A stretch of 64,000 bases of DNA from Smittia aterrima (Eukaryota; Arthropoda; Insecta; Diptera; Chironomidae), in assembly GCA_033063855.1 (NCBI GenBank), contig CP093831.1, positions 23,436,001-23,500,000 on the forward strand. The letters are read 5' to 3'. The notes beneath the pieces are model-generated. The model was not told the DNA's origin and did no database searches. It saw nothing but the letters and a program-made list of their open reading frames with translations. Shown here piece after piece: positions 13,929-23,971 of this stretch. How positions within the stretch are numbered: the first letter of the stretch is position 1; each line of letters opens with the position of its first letter. The position numbers were made by a program, and so were the translations under genes.

Positions 13929-14769
13929 ACTTCACTTGACTTCTGACCCGCTAGCCAACCGATTCCCTTTCAACTGTGTTTAATTAAATATTTTCATGAA
14001 CTTCTTGCCTATTCAAAAAAAAACAAATCAAAACCGTCGACACTTGTTACGAAGTCCGCAGTTCAAATGTGGACAAATTTAACAACAGATGAGTTCCCTA
14101 ATTTCTCTTTTTGTGACATAAAATCAACAGAAGTTCTCCGTGGTTAATAAAGTTTTATTAAAATTGAAAACAATGTTTTTTAAAATAATTTCATGTTTCA
14201 GAGGTGGCCAAATGAATCAAGTCGAAAAAAAGTAAAATTTTTCTAAACTGCTTTTTATTCTTTCGTATTTTCATTTCACATTGCAAAGAAAGTTTTCGAG
14301 GAATGTTAACAGAATCAATGTCTAAAAAGTAAAACAGCAGAAAATGTTTGAATGCGTTCTTCGGTGATCGATTTCAGCTGTTCATCTGACGATTAAATTC
14401 TTTTCCTGGAATTCATCTTATAGTTTTCTTTAGAAAAGGCTCGCGGTCGCAATAATAGAAAGTTTTATGATAGGATAACTTATGAAGTCAGCATGAGAAT
14501 TTAGATTGAAAACGATATGAAACTTCATTTTGAAGGACTCGAAGCTTTCTCCCTAGACACTCTTTCAAATGAGAACTGTGACTAAATTAGAATATTAAAC
14601 TTTTATTTCAGTTTTAATTGGTGAGCTTAATTCGCTAGTTTTCACATGAAAATATCTTTAGGAACAGATTTAGCAGAATCAGCTTAATGCAGACGATGCT
14701 TTTATTTTTTCCTGAGAATTTCTAATTATTCATTTAGATTTATGATTGCCATCTGTTTGAGACAATCTT
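13929..14769. other. 3' flank of the LUC7-like gene and intergenic DNA
   Basis: Contains a likely poly(A) signal (AATAAA) for the LUC7-like gene near 14146. Beyond it I see no gene. The sequence around 14500-14650 resembles the 3' flank found after the LRR genes further right (AACTTATGAAGTCAGCATGA, then TTTATTTCAGTTTTAATTG), so it is probably a relic of an LRR gene tail. Confidence 0.5.
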
Positions 14770-15053
14770 TCAATAATATTTTATTGAGGATCTTGTTTCA
14801 ACCCACAAAAGTTTCTTACCTAAAGATGAAGACCTGATTATCTCTTTCTTCGTATCAACCCACAAAAGTTCTTAAGAAGTTTATTACTCTACCTAAGTGA
14901 GTGTGAAAAAGGATGAATTATCTTTCTTTTATTGCTCCAATCAGTCTTTTGCATCTTTCCATGAAGCAGATAATGAATATTGTTTAGTATAAATAAGATC
15001 ACAAACTGAAATAAAAGTTAGTATTGAAAATAATCTCAAGCTATCCACATCAG
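14770..15053 (+). repeat. Direct repeat copy A, upstream of the SMAD paralogue
   Basis: About 280 bp closely matching 16383-16659 in the same orientation. Shared blocks include GATCTTGTTTCAACCCA, TATCAACCCACAAAAGTT, TGAAAAAGGATGAATTATCT, TTTTGCATCTTTCCATGA and TATAAATAAGATCACAAA, in the same order with small indels. The two copies flank the SMAD gene exactly. Confidence 0.85.
14988..15022 (+). promoter_or_regulatory. Core promoter in repeat copy A (TATA plus initiator), likely SMAD promoter
   Basis: TATAAATA at 14988-14995 and an initiator-like TTAGT at 15018-15022 put the presumed start (A at 15020) 32 bp downstream, the standard spacing. The SMAD start codon follows 105 bp later. Confidence 0.55.
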
Positions 15054-15124
15054 TGCAATTAAAACATTCAAAGAAATTTTTAAGAGAAACGTGATTTGTA
15101 GTGATACATAAAAAAATCCGCAAA

Positions 15125-16306
15125 ATGGCAGAAGAAAATCAGAAAGTAGTTAACATCTTACATGAGAAGTTGAAGAAACGCGAAGGATCAATCGAAGATC
15201 TTGAACAAGCGCTGTCGCCTTCTGCAAAACCATCGGAATGCGTTACAATTCCACGCGATGAACGATTAGAGGTAATTTTATCAAAATTTAAATTAAAAAA
15301 ATTTGAATAAACATTTATTTTCTTTAAGGTGTCGCAACGTAAAGGACTTCTTCCGCATGCCATTTACAGAGTCAGTGTCAGCCGTTGGCCTGATTTACAA
15401 AGCCATCACGAACTGAAACCGGTTAAGACTTGCAAGTATCCATTCAGCGCGAAAGAGAAGGAAATTTGCATTAACCCTTTTCATTACAATCGAGTTGAGA
15501 GTCAAATTCTCCGGAGTCCAGTTTTGGTCCCACGTCATTCAGAATTTCCATCAACTTCTGAAGATGGAAACGGAAATGGAAATCAAGAGCAAGCGCTACC
15601 AAAAGGATACCAGGTAAGATGCTCGAACAAATCTAATGACATGATCCTAAACTGCAATATCTTACTTTAGGAACCTCCGCATTGGGCCAGCATTGCTTAC
15701 TACGAACTCAATCGTCGGGTAGGTGAAGTTTTTCACTGCAAATCCAGTGAAACATCGATCATCGTTGATGGCTACACGGACATTTCAGCAAACTCAGAGA
15801 GATTCTGCTTGGGCCATTTGAGTAATGTTAACCGCAACAGTTCGGTCGAAAAAACTCGACGTCACATTGGAAGAGGTGTTCATTTGTATTATGTCGGCGG
15901 AGAAGTTTACGCAGAGTGTCTCTCTGACTCACCGATCTTCGTTCAGTCTCGAAACTGTAATCATCATAATAGATATGACCCCAACACTGTTGAGAAGATT
16001 TCACCGGGATATGCGTTAAAAATATTCGACAATTTCGAATTTGCGCATCTGTTGTCGCAGTCAGTCGATCTTGGCTTCGAAGCTGTTTACGAACTGACGA
16101 AGATGTGCACGTTCCGAATGAGTTTTGTCGAAGGATGGGGCAAAGAACATAACAGGCAAGACGTCACATCAACTCCATGCTGGATGGAAATTCATTTGCA
16201 TAGCCCACTCCAATGGCTCGATAAGGTTCTCATTCATATGGGAAGTCCTCTTACGGCTGCTCTTTCTGGTGAGACCGAGTCAAGTTGTTCCTCCGATTTT
16301 TCTTAG
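15125..16306 (+). CDS. Divergent Mad/SMAD1-type transcription factor with shortened MH1, minimal linker and odd tail
   Basis: R-SMADs carry BMP receptor signals to the nucleus. Three exons (15125-15271, 15329-15613, 15671-16306) give 355 aa, about 100 shorter than fly Mad. MH1 (residues ~1-115) begins at the second helix: helix 1 is missing, and no upstream ATG exists in frame. The four zinc ligands remain (ECVTIP, KTCKYPF, EICINPFHY). In the DNA-binding hairpin the usual RLQVSHRKG reads RLEVSQRKG, so a base-contacting Gln is Glu. The linker is ~30 residues (SEDGNGNGNQEQ) with no PY motif or MAPK sites. MH2 is well conserved (WASIAYYELNRRVGEVFHC, RRHIGRGVHLYYVGGEVYAE, RQDVTSTPCW); the L3 loop has Asn where SMAD1-type proteins have His but keeps Asp. 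The tail is SSCSSDFS rather than terminal SSxS. Open throughout; probably functional but fast evolving. Confidence 0.85.
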
Positions 16307-16372
16307 ATTAGATTAGATTTACGCTCGTGGGTGCCCACAGACACAATCCCATTTCACTAATATTCGCCCACG
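16302..16372. repeat. TTAGA repeat plus hairpin at the SMAD stop codon
   Basis: Short run of TTAGATTAGATTAGATT that supplies the SMAD stop codon, followed by a potential hairpin: CGTGGG at 16326-16331 pairs with CCCACG at 16367-16372, with an inner GTGGG-TG-CCCAC stem. It looks like the end of a small interspersed element inserted at the end of the gene, but I cannot name the family. Confidence 0.35.
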
Positions 16373-16382
16373 ATTTTTCTTC

Positions 16383-16659
16383 ATCAATAAAATTTTATTG
16401 ACGATCTTGTTTCAACCCAAAAAAGGTTGTTACCTGAAGATGAAGACTAATTATCCTTTTCTTTGTATCAACCCACAAAAGTTTATAAGAAGTTTATTAA
16501 TCTACCTAAGTGTGAAAAAGGATGAATTATCTCTTTCTTTGTATTGTTCCCATTACTCTTTTGCATCTTTCCATGATGCACACAATGAATAAGTATAAAT
16601 AAGATCACAAATTGAAATAAAAGTCAGTATTGGAAATAATCTCAAGCTACCAACATCAG
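16383..16659 (+). repeat. Direct repeat copy B, between SMAD and the first LRR gene
   Basis: Second copy of the ~280 bp repeat at 14770-15053, same orientation. Its left end contains an AATAAA (16386) that can serve as the SMAD poly(A) signal. Confidence 0.85.
16594..16628 (+). promoter_or_regulatory. Core promoter in repeat copy B (TATA plus TCAGT initiator)
   Basis: TATAAATA from 16594 and a perfect arthropod initiator TCAGT at 16624-16628, presumed start at 16626, again 32 bp apart. The next start codon (LRR gene at 16767) is 141 bp downstream, but that gene also has its own LRR-family initiator at 16735, so which is used is unclear. Confidence 0.5.
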
Positions 16660-16766
16660 AAAGTTTTCAAATTTTAAAATAATTGTGTTTTTAAAGTGTA
16701 ACATACAGTTCCCAAGATTCGTATTGCAGCTTCTTCAGTTTAGTTCAAAGCCTTTGATTGAAGAAC

Positions 16767-17804
16767 ATGAAGCTGTCAAATTATTTTTTGATCTCATTGT
16801 TCCTCTGTGGTGCCGTTAAGAGCTTTCATCTGGATTGTCTATTTTACGATCAAGAGTGTTCTATGAGTACGCTTCAAGTCTTTGAAAGCGACAACGTAGT
16901 CACGGAAGTTTCTGGAATTCAAACATCTGAGATCAAAACAAACGACGACGTCACTTCATTCTGGATACCTAAAATTGTTGAAACTAAAAGTGTTCCTAAA
17001 AAAATTTGCAACTTCTTCCAAAACATTGAACAGTTCCATTTTCAAAGTAAATTTATTACGGAAATCGATCGGGAAGTGTTCGCAAATTGCAGAAAAGTGT
17101 CTGAAGTATATATCACTCAAACTTCTCTGACGACATTACCAGATGATCTTTTTATAGATTTAATCGAGTTAAAAGAACTTTACCTTGGCGATAACAAATT
17201 AGTTTTCTTGCCGACAGATTTGATCGTAAGAAATTTAAAAATAGAAACATTATCAGTGAACAACAATCAACTCATCTTTATTGACACTCAGCTGCCATCA
17301 ACATTAACTTCAATTAACTTTCGTGGCAACGTTTGTATCAACGAAAAATTTCCGGATGACATCACAAACTTCAAAGCGTTTATTAAAGAAGTTGCTTCTA
17401 ATTGCGAGAGCCCAATGAAGACATTGTCAGAATTAAAAGTTAAAAAAGAAATTTTTGAGAGTGAGGAAATCGGTTTTGTAGCAAACATAACTCAACTGTT
17501 GTCGACCATCGAATATCTTCAGATTGCGTTGATAGAGAAAGAGATAAACGTCAACCAACTTGAAGAGAAACTTGACAACTGTAATCAGAATCTCACATCA
17601 GTCCAGGAAATCAACGAGAACTTAAACGCCAACGTAGATAATATCGAAGAAAGTTGCATTCCAATGAATCACTTTGTTTATTTCTTCACATTAGCGATAA
17701 TGTTCACTCTCATTTTGGTAACGACTGTGACTTTATCACTACTTCGTGGTATAAGGAATTTAAATAGGAAAATTCTGAATTCTGAAGAGAACATGAGATA
17801 TTGA
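16767..17804 (+). CDS. LRR / coiled-coil / transmembrane protein, copy 1 (LRIM-like)
   Basis: Single exon, 345 aa. Signal peptide (MKLSNYFLISLFLCGAVKS), then a cysteine-containing domain with the family signature TSEIKTNDDVTSFWIPK and KKICNFF, about four leucine-rich repeats (LTTLPDDLFIDLIELKELYL, LETLSV-type NNNQLIFID), a C-terminal cap (NFRGNVCINEKFPDDITNF), a shortened acidic coiled coil (~residues 215-295) and one membrane helix near 300-325 with a short cytoplasmic tail. I chose the ATG at 16767; the frame is open slightly upstream without another ATG. The order of parts resembles mosquito LRIM immune proteins, especially their transmembrane forms; function here is inferred only. The coil is about 100 residues shorter than in copy 2. 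Confidence 0.8.
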   Translation: MKLSNYFLISLFLCGAVKSFHLDCLFYDQECSMSTLQVFESDNVVTEVSGIQTSEIKTNDDVTSFWIPKIVETKSVPKKICNFFQNIEQFHFQSKFITEIDREVFANCRKVSEVYITQTSLTTLPDDLFIDLIELKELYLGDNKLVFLPTDLIVRNLKIETLSVNNNQLIFIDTQLPSTLTSINFRGNVCINEKFPDDITNFKAFIKEVASNCESPMKTLSELKVKKEIFESEEIGFVANITQLLSTIEYLQIALIEKEINVNQLEEKLDNCNQNLTSVQEINENLNANVDNIEESCIPMNHFVYFFTLAIMFTLILVTTVTLSLLRGIRNLNRKILNSEENMRY

Positions 17805-18204
17805 TTAATAATTTTAATTTAAAATCAAGAAATAAATAATAAAACGAGAAACTTAACTTTTACAAAGTTTAAAAAATCATCTGCTCATACACTGTCGACA
17901 AGATATCGTTTGGCAGATCATTTAACAGAGTATTTGAATGCAAAGTACCGAACGATAGTCTAACAACCTCGAATTCACATACTTTTGTTATCATCGAGTG
18001 AGAGCATGAACTCCATAAAATAAATTATTTAAGAAATCTTTTTTTCTAGAGACCCAGACTCAATTTTCAGACAGAATTGTTCAACTTTGATATATTTCTA
18101 GACTAACCACGCAAAATATTATGTTTGCGATAAGAAATGCTATATTTACATTCTCGAGATTCATTTTACAGCTTCAGTTTAGCCAAAGCCTTTGATTAAA
18201 AAAC
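17805..18204 (+). promoter_or_regulatory. Spacer with promoter of LRR copy 2
   Basis: 400 bp without a gene. The right end holds the LRR-family promoter: a TATA-like TATATTTA at 18141 and initiator in AGCTTCAGT (TCAGT 18174-18178), followed by a conserved 5'UTR (AAAGCCTTTGATT) before the ATG. Confidence 0.5.
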
Positions 18205-19542
18205 ATGGAGCTGTGGAAATGTTTTTTGTTTACTTTGTTCATCAGAGGATTCGTTGAGTGCTTTCAATTGGATTGTCATTTTTACTACCAAGAGTGCTTG
18301 GTGAAAACACAAAACATCCTTGAAAATGACGACGCAGTGACTGACGTTACGGGAACTTATACATCTGAGATCAAAGCAAACGACGACGTCACGTCATTTT
18401 GGATACCTCGAAGTATTAACACAAAAAGTGTTCCCACAAAAATCTGCAACTTCTTTGAAAACATTGAACGATTCCATTTTCAAGCTAACTCAATTACTGA
18501 AATCAATCGCGAAGCGTTCACTAATTGCAAGAAGGTTTGGAAAGTTATTATCACACATACTTCTCTGACGACCTTGCCAGAAGATCTTTTTATGGATTTA
18601 ATTGAGTTAAAAGAACTTTACCTTGGTGACAACAAATTAGTTTTCTTGCCATCCAATTTGCTTGTGAAAAATTTCAAACTGAAAAGATTAGACGTGGAAA
18701 ACAATCAACTCATCTTTATTGACGTTGATTTGCTATCAACATTAATTTCGATAGACTTGAGTGGCAACGTTTGCATCGACACGAAATTTCCGGAAAACAT
18801 CGCTGACTTGAATGTGTTCATTAAAGAAGTTGCTTCGAAGTGCAAGTGTCCATTGATGAAATCTTTTCTCTCTAAGGAGATCGCGGTAAATAAAACTTTA
18901 TCAGAAAGAGAAGAAAAAATTACGGAATTGAAAAAGGAAAAGAAAAAGTTTGAGAGTGAGAAAGTCGCTTTAGCAACAAATATTACAGAACTGTTGTCAT
19001 CTATCGAAAACCTGAAAGTCTATACCGGAAACTTGAAGATTGAGATCGAATCATTTAAGACGAACAACAGTCAAGAGTTTACGAAAGTTGTAGAAGAAAA
19101 TAACATTTTGAGAATAAATAATTCGAACCTGATAATCGAATTGAAACAAAAAGAGACAAACGTCAGCAAACTTGAAGAGAAACTTGTCATTTCTGTTGAG
19201 AATTACAAATTTCTACAACAAAATCTCACGCAAATCAAGTTAGATCATGAACAATTCATCGAGAATATGGAACTCCAAGAAATCAATTTTGAATCATCGC
19301 TTGAAGGATATCGTCAGAATCTCACAGCTGTCAAGGAAATCAACAAGGACCTAAGTGGAAAAGTGAAAATCACTGAAGAAAATAGCATTGCCGTGACCCA
19401 CTTTGTTTATTTCATTGCACTAGCGATAATGATCGCTCTCAATTTGATAACGATTGTGACTTTATGGCGAACTCATGTTTATTCTAAGAAACAAAGATTG
19501 AGTTATGAAGTCAGCATGAGAAATTTGATTGAAAACGAATAA
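18205..19542 (+). CDS. LRR / coiled-coil / transmembrane protein, copy 2
   Basis: Single exon, 445 aa, intact. Signal peptide (MELWKCFLFTLFIRGFVECF), family N-domain (YTSEIKANDDVTSFWIPR, TKICNFFENIERFHFQ), LRRs (HTSLTTLPEDLFMDLIELKE, LYLGDNKLVFLPSNLLVKNF), LRR cap (GNVCIDTKFPENIADLNVF), then a long coiled coil (~residues 220-395; EREEKITELKKEKKKFESEK) with repeated NxT/NxS glycosylation sites, a membrane helix (FVYFIALAIMIALNLITIV) and a ~25-residue tail ending MRNLIENE shared by several copies. Converges on F-box copy A, 140 bp away. Confidence 0.85.
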   Translation: MELWKCFLFTLFIRGFVECFQLDCHFYYQECLVKTQNILENDDAVTDVTGTYTSEIKANDDVTSFWIPRSINTKSVPTKICNFFENIERFHFQANSITEINREAFTNCKKVWKVIITHTSLTTLPEDLFMDLIELKELYLGDNKLVFLPSNLLVKNFKLKRLDVENNQLIFIDVDLLSTLISIDLSGNVCIDTKFPENIADLNVFIKEVASKCKCPLMKSFLSKEIAVNKTLSEREEKITELKKEKKKFESEKVALATNITELLSSIENLKVYTGNLKIEIESFKTNNSQEFTKVVEENNILRINNSNLIIELKQKETNVSKLEEKLVISVENYKFLQQNLTQIKLDHEQFIENMELQEINFESSLEGYRQNLTAVKEINKDLSGKVKITEENSIAVTHFVYFIALAIMIALNLITIVTLWRTHVYSKKQRLSYEVSMRNLIENE

Positions 19543-19682
19543 AACATTCGACTAAATGAGAAATATAAACAGCTTTTTATTTCAGTTTTAATTGTGAGCT
19601 AAACTCGCTCGTTTTCACATAAAAATATTTTTGGGAACAATCTTATCGGAACAACTTTTCATCAACTAAACTAAACTTTTTT

Positions 19683-21314
19683 CTAAGACTTATTAATAAT
19701 GAAACTGATACCAACTTGTTTGGCTTGCCGCAAGATTTCTTTTTTTCCGGAGATCGACTGAAAGGCACTCTCAAAGATATTTACACGTTTCAAGCCCTTG
19801 CAGTTAGATAGGAACAGTTTGACAATTTCTTTTGAAGCCTTAAATCCATCTCCGAACTTGACATAAATCAGTTGAGCCCAACCTTCAGTAATGATTTTGA
19901 TAATTTTGACATTTAAGATTTCATCTTTACGAAAATCTTCTACTTCGAATTCCACGATGTTTGGCATAGCTCTGACGATTTGCTTCCAGTGTTTTTGTTT
20001 GATAGGATCGAGCATCTTGATTGTGATCATTTGCAAGCTTGGAATCGTCACTCTCCCAAATGTTTGATCGGAAATTCCGCCAACATTAAGAACCTTGAGC
20101 AAAGTGAGATTGCTGGCGATGCTCATCATTAGTTCCTTTGAAAGATTTGAGTTGCTAAGAACCAGAGTTTGCAGATTAGGAAGTTTGCCGATGAAACCTT
20201 CGAAAGAAGTCAAGTCATCCCTGTCGCAATGAGTTATGAAGTTTTTAACAGACAAGTTTGGACGAACATTTTCATATAAGGCAAAATCATAAGGAGCGTC
20301 ATGGATGTATACTATTAATGCTTTCAATTTGCAGAATTTGTTGAAAATCATTTCGTACATTGAAGCTGGGAAAACATCTCCGATCTGAATCTGCTCCAAT
20401 GAATTCGCAAATTTGCTCATGAAAACCAATAAGTTGTCTTCGGAGCCTAACCAATCATATTTACAGATAGAAAGTTTCTCCAGAGGAAACTGAATCGCTT
20501 GCATCTTTTCGAAATTGATGTTGTCATTTGTAGTGTTGCATTCTTCAATTAATAGATTCTTGAGACTTTTCTGATCGGCCAGAAATGAGATCAATTCAGA
20601 AGGTTTGAAATCATGTAATCCATACAATCGTAAGCTTGTTAACTGAGCTGATACCGGAAACTTTAAAATCTGGAATAAAAAAGAATGAAGAGGACTTCAA
20701 TAATCATTTTAAATAATTTGACTTACGACAATGTGACTAAAAAGTATTAACTCCTTCAGGTTGTTAAGTTGAGTGAGATCGAGCGACATTGAGACTTCGT
20801 ATTTGCTACAACATGTCGAATCCAAAACAGTTAAAGTCTCGAGTTTAGTTATCGACGCAAGCAATTTGTTGAAATTTTTCGTCTCTTCCTTTTCAATTAT
20901 GCAATTATTGATCTCCAGATTTTGCAAGTTCGAGCTCTTCTTCGATACCAGCAATAAAGTATGTAACAAAAATAACATTTGCCATTCGTCTTTGCTCTTA
21001 TAGTTTCCGCTGATCTTGATCGTTTGATAGTTTCGAGTGATCTGCTGTTCTGGCCGCATCAGATTATCTGAAGGAAGAACATTCAAGTGAAACTTGATCT
21101 TCTTCATGATAGTAACGTCCTGTGCGATGACTTCATTCCATCTGGATATGGATTAAGAATCATAAAGTAACAAATTTGTAATAGAAAATCAAAAGTCTTA
21201 CCTTTTGCAAACAAGCGAAGATTCCAACAAAGTTTTGACATCTAAATGCTCAAATACCTTTGCCACCATCTCACTCGGGAGATCATTCAACTGAATTTCT
21301 TGTTCTTGGATCAT
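19683..21314 (-). CDS. F-box / LRR protein, copy A
   Basis: Likely substrate receptor of an SCF ubiquitin ligase. Three exons on the minus strand: 21314-21202, 21141-20727, 20669-19683; 504 aa. The F-box is at the N-terminus and spans the first intron (IQLNDLPSEMVAKVFEHLDV, ...SLVCKR/WNEVIAQD). The rest consists of degenerate leucine-rich repeats (NLQNLEINNCIIE, LPNLQTLVLSNSNLSKELMM, LKVLNVGGISDQTF). Start chosen at the ATG just before the F-box; the frame is open ~30 codons upstream but conserved ATGs are lacking there. Intact. The substrate is unknown. One of five close paralogues (A-E). Confidence 0.85.
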
Positions 21315-21562
21315 TTTAATGCCTTTCACGTTGTTTTTGGACTCGAGAAATATTGAATTTAACTTTTTCGCACGCGGCAAATCGTTTTCGGTTGAATCGG
21401 TTGAAAACAAACAAGGAGAAGTAATCAGTTTTAAAAATTTTAAAAGTCGTTGGAAATTAATGAAATAATTAAATTAAACTTATACACAAACTACTAACTA
21501 AACACAAAGCCTCTCGACGGTGTTTTTCTTTTATTTCAAGTCGTAAAGTTTTAAACAATCGA

Positions 21563-23871
21563 TTAAGTCCAGCATTCTCGAGATTTGCTCTTTAAACGAA
21601 TCCTTCTTAAAGCATCGACTGTTGGTCTGATGATCAAAAGGTAAAAAGTTTCCAAAAATGTTAGACTAGAAACTCCAGCAAAAAGTCCCAGAATTCCACC
21701 GATTCTACTCAGAAAGTCAATCGCAGGGAACTGTCGATATTTTTTGAGAACAATGACTTCACTGTCCTTAAACCTGAATTTCAATGTGACTTCTTTATCG
21801 GAACTGCAAATGAAACTTAAGAAAATATTCTTTCTAAAAGTAAAATATTTAACTTTTTGCTGAAATTCTGTGCAACACGAGTTCTGACTAATTCCATATC
21901 GTAGCTGATAGAATCGCACAAGGGCAAACAATTTCGAGCAAATTTTCCGTTGCCGACAATTGTCACGTGCACTAACACGCAAGACAATCGCGAGAGATCG
22001 CAAATCTCCATTGATTTGTTTCTGATGTAATTGAAAGGAGCGCAGCCGCATTTCTCGAAGGTGACTTCACTTAGAATTTCCAGTTCGCAATTTGACTTCG
22101 AGTAATGCTTGAAATACTTCAATTGAAATTCATCAGCGAAATAGCATTTACGATAACGAAGATCCATTCCTCTGATGCTCTCGTCTGACCTGATAACTTC
22201 TGGTTTAATCAAAATATCCATCGATGTCCCGTAATTTAGTTTCGTGAATTTTGTTTCTTCGATATTTAGCGGAACTTCGTAAGGAGAGTGAATGAAGAAT
22301 CCAGCACGTCTACATTGTTGGTTTATTGCTCTTTTGTTTTTGAGATGAGTATTGTTGTTGAGCGAAATCATGAAATTATTATTAAAATTAGAAGAACTCG
22401 TCCATGGAACACGAACTGTCGACTTAATATTCCTTTTAGTTTGAATGCGAAAGAAATCTTCTGAAACTCTGAAAATTCAAATGCTTAGAAGAAAAATTTA
22501 AATGAATTTTGTTGTAAACTTACGTTTGTGAGTTGAAAACTTCATCAGCCTCGAAAGCGTTGAAAGTGAATCCGATTCCGCTTAACAAAAATGTCTCGGC
22601 ATATTTTGCAATTGATTTCCCTTGCCAAGTTGCATTTCCTTCGTCGATCCAAAGTTTTTGTGTGTTTCTTGTGATGTTCATTAACAAATCAACGAAGTCT
22701 GAGTTCTTTAAGTAATTGAAACGATTTTCTTGAAACTTTTTGTAAAATGTTTCGCTGCAAACAAACATTTCAACGATCGTTCTGAAATCATTGAATTTGA
22801 AATAGTTTAGAAAGTTTAAAAATAAATTCCATTTCTTACTGAAGTGTGTTAAGCCGCTCAAAGCAATCAGGACAAGTTTCTATTCCATATAATATTTGGT
22901 TCGCGAACTGTGTAAGAAGTTCGAAGTACGAATGTTCGAAGTCGCCACTGATCGTGATTGCAGGAAAAGGAATCTAAATTGATGACAAATTTGACGATCA
23001 TGAAAAAGTTTAGAACAAGATTCAACTTACTTCGTTGACATCGATAGGATTGCTATCTTGTGTTATAGAAACAATTTTTGATGAAAATTTCTGATACGAA
23101 CTGGTCGACATTGAATATATGCCAAAGATCGAGAGAGCGACTGCAAATATCCAAAATATTCTAAAATAATTAAAAGTCAAATTTGAAAAACTGAGGAAGT
23201 CAAAATAAATTTAACTTTGCTAGTTTTCCCTTCTCAACAAAGATGTAGTAAAAACCGTGAACTGATGATTATCCCAATAAACTCTTTGATAAGCTTTTAG
23301 CTTCGTCGTTTTGTAAATCAATTTGATTTTGATCCGGAGAAATTTTCATCGAACGATTTAGCAGAATTCGAAGACTGAAGAAGTAAATTATATCGATAAC
23401 TGACAATGCAGATAATCCAGCAAATAAACCTAAAACAATAATTCGAAACATTCTTTCATTTACAGAATAAATACGAACCCAATAAACCGCCCGTGAATGC
23501 TATGATGTCAGCGGTTGTGTAAAGTTTGACTGATCCATTTTCCCAGATTTGATTCCATTGACGAATTGATTGTAATCGAAGTTATCAACAAGCGGACACA
23601 ACTCATGTGCGTGTCGTCGAGAACAACAACAAAGGGAGTTTTCATTTGTTTAGTGACCAACTCAGAAATCCATAATCCAGTGAAAATCAGCGAAACAATT
23701 AAACTGAAAGACCAGAAGAGTCTGAAATAAATTTCAATGAATTTTCTTACGAAAACATTAAGAAGATGTTTTTCTAAACCTTTCAATAAAATGACTTCTT
23801 GAATGTCCAATGTAAGCCACTCCATAAATCGTTGATTTCTCGCAATAACTTTTCAAATACGACTGAAACAT
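21563..23871 (-). pseudogene. Double pickpocket (DEG/ENaC) gene, copy A: unit 1 deleted, linker nonsense
   Basis: Same exon order as copies B and C. Exon 1 (23871-23780) starts MFQSYLKSYCEKSTIYGVAY: the conserved HG gating motif is YG. Exon 2 (from 23721) has TM1 but a small frameshifting deletion, then runs directly into exon 5, having lost exons 3-4 by a deletion between two AAACTTTACACAAC repeats. TM2 of unit 1 survives (23451 down), but the linker carries CAA to TAA at 23269-23271. Unit 2 (exons 23160-23031, 22973-22840, 22781-22524, 22468-21854, 21803-21563) is open and complete: TM1 IFWIFAVALSIFGIYS, cysteine-rich ectodomain, selectivity region GLFAGVSSL, C-tail ending SRECWT. It has no own start codon upstream of TM1. 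Most likely a pseudogene, or a template for unit 2 only. Confidence 0.75.
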
Positions 23872-23971
23872 TTCGATAAACAAACTCGACTGACAAATCA
23901 AATGAAAATTTGAATCGCGTGATTTAAAAAAGTCTCACATGAGCTTTGACTTCGGGTAACTGATAAAATTT

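Noticed and set aside
13540..13935. Minus-strand ORFs of 114-131 codons
   Set aside because: Antisense of the Arg/Ser-rich exon of the LUC7-like gene, where repetitive RS codons leave other frames open.
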